From JANRLF01 sp033762815 (GTDB lineage Bacteria > Bacteroidota > Bacteroidia > Chitinophagales > CAIOSU01): DNA of 64,000 nt. The DNA is taken from assembly GCA_033762815.1 (NCBI GenBank), contig JANRLF010000004.1, forward strand, positions 434,001 through 498,000, written 5' to 3'. Positions 61,301 through 64,000 of the stretch are shown here, piece by piece. The position numbers were made by a program, and so were the translations under genes. The notes below the pieces were generated by a model. The model was not told the origin of the DNA, did not search any database, and saw nothing but the letters and a program-made list of their open reading frames with translations. The stretch's first letter is position 1. Each line of letters opens with the position of its first letter.

Positions 61301-62496
61301 TATGCGTCCAATTCTCCTGCTATTACGTTCATGCTACTCAATGTGAGGATAGCATCTGACAAGGTAGCACCTTTTATCAATTCAGGATAGGCTTGATAGT
61401 ATATGAAACAAGGCCTTCTGAAATGCAATCTATAGGGGCTGCGTCCACCATCGCTGATGATATAAAAACCCAATTCGCCATTAGCCCCTTCTACCGCTTG
61501 GTAGGTTTCGCCCGGTGGTACCGGTATTTCGCCCATAATTATCTTAAAGTGGTAGATAAGGGCCTCCATATTGTTATAAACCTCCGTTTTGGGGGGCAAA
61601 TAATAGTGGGGCACATCGGCATGGTAGTTACCATCAGGCATGTTTTTGATAGCCTGTTTAATAATCTCCATACTTTGCCACATTTCTTCCTGCCTTACCA
61701 AAAAGCGGTCATAGGTATCGCCGCTAGTACCTACCGGAATAGTGAAATCGAAATCTTGGTAGGAACAATAAGGGTTCATTACCCTTACGTCGTAATCCAC
61801 ACCTGCTGCTCTTAAGTTTGGGCCCGTAAATCCATAGCTCAATGCTCTCTCGGGGGCTATGCCACCCACTCCTGTAGTACGGTCGATGAAAATCCGGTTG
61901 CGTACCAAAAGGTTTTCGAACTCCTTCAATACTTTTGGAAACTTCGCCAAGAAATCTTCAATCTTACGCCATGCCTTGGGTGAAAAGTCACGCTCAAAAC
62001 CGCCAATTCTACCAAGATTGGTAGTAAGACGGGCACCGCAAAGTTCCTCGTAAATTTCGTATATCTTTTCTCTCCACTGGAAAACATAGGTAAAGCCAGT
62101 CAAGGCTCCCGTATCCACGCCTATTACCGAGTTACAGATAATATGGTCGGCAATACGGGCCAATTCCATTACAACGACCCGCATATAGTCTACCCGCTTG
62201 GGCACCTGAATGCCCAATAACTTTTCCACAGCCAAAAAGTAACCTATGTTATTGATAGGCGATGAACAGTAGTTCATCCTATCAGTTAGCGGTGTGATTT
62301 GATAATAAGGGCGGCGTTCGGCAATTTTTTCAAAAGCCCTGTGTATGTATCCGATGGTAGATTCGGCATCAACAATAATCTCCCCGTCCATGGTAAGCAC
62401 GTTCTGGAAAATACCATGGGTAGCAGGGTGCGTAGGCCCTAGGTTAAGGTAGGTATATTCTTTTTTTTCTTCGCCTGTTGCTGTCAAATGTTCCAT
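61300..62496 (-). CDS. nuoD: NADH-quinone oxidoreductase subunit D
   Basis: 398 residues. NLGPTHPATHGIFQNVL near the start and PKRVDYMRVV are 49-kDa subunit hallmarks. It is separate from nuoC, not fused. Confidence 0.96.
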   Translation of the reverse strand: MEHLTATGEEKKEYTYLNLGPTHPATHGIFQNVLTMDGEIIVDAESTIGYIHRAFEKIAERRPYYQITPLTDRMNYCSSPINNIGYFLAVEKLLGIQVPKRVDYMRVVVMELARIADHIICNSVIGVDTGALTGFTYVFQWREKIYEIYEELCGARLTTNLGRIGGFERDFSPKAWRKIEDFLAKFPKVLKEFENLLVRNRIFIDRTTGVGGIAPERALSYGFTGPNLRAAGVDYDVRVMNPYCSYQDFDFTIPVGTSGDTYDRFLVRQEEMWQSMEIIKQAIKNMPDGNYHADVPHYYLPPKTEVYNNMEALIYHFKIIMGEIPVPPGETYQAVEGANGELGFYIISDGGRSPYRLHFRRPCFIYYQAYPELIKGATLSDAILTLSSMNVIAGELDA

Positions 62497-62510
62497 TAAC
62501 GCCTAATACT

Positions 62511-63014
62511 TTATCTACCAAACATGGTATCGTCTTTATCTTCCCGGGTGCCATCTTCCAAAGGAAATTCCTTTCTCATCGGGAAAGCTTCCATTTCGTC
62601 TACGTTCAATATCCGCTTCAGATTGGGATGCCCGCTAAACCTAATGCCATAAAAATCAAAAGCTTCCCGCTCCATCCAATTGGCAGTAGCGAACAACTTC
62701 GTTAAAGAAGGCACTACAGGATTTTCCAAAGGGAAAAAGGTCTTTAATCTAATCTTGCTGTTCGTTTCCAGGTTGTGCAATTGGTACATCATGCCCAATT
62801 CGGCACCCGCATTATGAGGGTAATGAAGGCCGCACATGGTGGTAAGGAAGCGGTACTTCAAATCTTTATCATGGTAAAGAAAACCCACTACCTCCTCCAC
62901 TAGCTCAGTGCTAATGGTAGCGCATGGCATATCCAACTCACCGAAGGTGATGATACCCTCCCCGAACTTTTCCTTCAACTTTTCTTCCAATACTGATACT
63001 GCAGTCGCTTCCAT
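62511..63014 (-). CDS. nuoC: NADH-quinone oxidoreductase subunit C
   Basis: 167 residues, 30-kDa subunit. The ending EREAFDFYGIRFSGHPNLKR is the family signature. One base separates it from nuoB. Confidence 0.95.
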   Translation of the reverse strand: MEATAVSVLEEKLKEKFGEGIITFGELDMPCATISTELVEEVVGFLYHDKDLKYRFLTTMCGLHYPHNAGAELGMMYQLHNLETNSKIRLKTFFPLENPVVPSLTKLFATANWMEREAFDFYGIRFSGHPNLKRILNVDEMEAFPMRKEFPLEDGTREDKDDTMFGR

Positions 63015-63015
63015 A

Positions 63016-63570
63016 TTACTGTATGCCGTATGAGGCCAACAAGGCCTGATATTCCGGTGAATTTCTTCTTCTCAATGATTCGTTCTGTACCAAATCCTGT
63101 ATGCGCAAAATACCATCAATCACTTGTTCAGGGCGTGGCGGGCAGCCAGGGATATAAACATCTACAGGAATGATTCTATCAATGCCCTGCAATACGCTAT
63201 AGGTATCGAATATGCCCCCACTGGAAGCACATGCGCCCATGGCCAATACCCAACGGGGTTCTGCCATTTGCGTATACACCTGCCTTACCACAGGGGCCAT
63301 CTTCTTGGCAATGGTGCCCATCACCATCAACAAATCGGCCTGGCGTGGCGAGAAACTAAGACGCTCCATACCAAAACGGGAAAGGTCATAATTGGCGCCC
63401 ATGGTAGCCATAAACTCAATACCGCAACAGGATGTAGCAAAAGGCAATGGCCAAATGGAATTCTTCCTCGCCAAGCCCACGGCTTGATCAAGCGTGGTGG
63501 CAAAAAAACCGCTCCCTTCAAAGCCTTCTGGACTTTTTGCTAACTCCGGTGCTTTTACTATGCTCGCCAT
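63016..63570 (-). CDS. nuoB: NADH-quinone oxidoreductase subunit B
   Basis: 184 residues. The [4Fe-4S] N2 cysteines lie in ATSCCGIEFMA, MGACASSGG and IPGCPPRPE. It passes electrons to quinone. Confidence 0.96.
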   Translation of the reverse strand: MASIVKAPELAKSPEGFEGSGFFATTLDQAVGLARKNSIWPLPFATSCCGIEFMATMGANYDLSRFGMERLSFSPRQADLLMVMGTIAKKMAPVVRQVYTQMAEPRWVLAMGACASSGGIFDTYSVLQGIDRIIPVDVYIPGCPPRPEQVIDGILRIQDLVQNESLRRRNSPEYQALLASYGIQ

Positions 63571-63608
63571 CTGTCTCTTTTATCTTACTACTTGATACTT
63601 GTTACTAA

Positions 63609-63968
63609 CTACTCCCATTTTAAAACGCCCTTGCGAAGGATATAAAAGAAACCTAACAGCAATAGCGCAATGAAAAGGAACATGGCAATTAGCCCGTCCA
63701 AGCCCAATGCTTTGAAATTGACTGCCCAAGGGTACATGAAAATCACTTCTACATCAAACAACACAAACAATATCGCCACTAGGAAATACCTGATGGAAAA
63801 AGGGGTGCGGGCGTTATCTTTTGATTCTATACCGCATTCAAAAGGGTCTAACTTAACTTTTGATTTACGGCTGGGGCCCAACAAATGGGTCAACCCAATA
63901 GTGGTTACCACAAAGCCCAAGGCTGCAAAAAACTGTATCAGGATAGGAATGTAATCGCCGGGATTCAT
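63609..63968 (-). CDS. nuoA: NADH-quinone oxidoreductase subunit A
   Basis: 119 residues, three helices. DPFECGIESKD is the conserved loop. It is the first gene of the operon in the window; only 32 bases remain upstream and no promoter is identifiable there. Confidence 0.95.
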   Translation of the reverse strand: MNPGDYIPILIQFFAALGFVVTTIGLTHLLGPSRKSKVKLDPFECGIESKDNARTPFSIRYFLVAILFVLFDVEVIFMYPWAVNFKALGLDGLIAMFLFIALLLLGFFYILRKGVLKWE

Positions 63969-64000
63969 GCTTGTTAAAACTTAGTTTTTGTAAGCCTCTA

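Noticed and set aside
61393..61815. A 140-codon open frame on the plus strand within nuoD
   Set aside because: Antisense to a highly conserved gene, with no recognisable motif.
1..64000. tRNA, rRNA, CRISPR, prophage or insertion-sequence features
   Set aside because: No cloverleaf, regularly spaced repeat, transposase or integrase was recognised by reading both strands.

Overview
The window comes from a member of the Bacteroidota. The evidence is: two secreted proteins with a type IX secretion (T9SS) C-terminal sorting domain; promoters of the Bacteroidota form TTTG/TTG-N17..20-TAnnTTTG; almost no Shine-Dalgarno sequences; a split 14-gene nuo operon with separate nuoC and nuoD and a short nuoG; a single-chain gcvP; and a CruF/CrtD carotenoid pair typical of yellow-orange Bacteroidota. 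No tRNA, rRNA, CRISPR array, insertion sequence or phage was seen. The order is chromosome-like and very compact: genes in tandem often overlap by 1 to 8 bases, and several convergent pairs share their stop codons.

Left part (1-8.5 kb): the end of an AtuA-family gene, then a TetR regulator, a complete tripartite RND efflux operon (TolC-type channel, lipoprotein adaptor, RND pump) and a flavin Baeyer-Villiger-type monooxygenase. The same near-palindromic 18-base site lies inside the tetR promoter and upstream of the efflux operon, so the regulator probably controls both. From 8.5 to 24 kb there is a mixed housekeeping region: prmC, hemW, a CoA-type Nudix hydrolase, hppD, a Rof-like Rho-binding protein, an ankyrin protein, a seven-repeat lipoprotein, a VOC protein, aspartate kinase, an Omp85-like outer-membrane protein, nnr and an NlpC/P60 peptidase.

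Middle part (24-43 kb): a GT2 glycosyltransferase, two T9SS cargo proteins, each followed by a strong terminator, ruvX-def, a CAP-domain protein, a GH27 alpha-galactosidase, gcvP, and then an eight-gene minus-strand cluster (42.3 down to 35.5 kb). This cluster joins a PHP-type tyrosine phosphatase, dTDP-rhamnose genes rfbC and rfbD, cysQ and a Gfo/Idh/MocA dehydrogenase to crtD, cruF and an alpha/beta hydrolase. A VIT1/CCC1 metal transporter and mntH diverge at about 43.1 kb.

Right part (44-64 kb): a MarR regulator heads a second tripartite RND operon (adaptor, pump, TolC). It converges on the complete nuo operon (nuoN to nuoA, minus strand), which encodes proton-pumping NADH:quinone oxidoreductase. 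Between nuoF and nuoG sits a small toxin-antitoxin-like pair on the same strand. Its ParE/RelE-type toxin frame is broken by an apparent one-base deletion. The most unusual items are this insertion, the truncated NuoG with an extra Cys motif, the duplicated TetR operator, the carotenoid/rhamnose/cysQ cluster, a strand-specific stem-loop near 20.86 kb and a 23-residue membrane micro-ORF near 32.4 kb.
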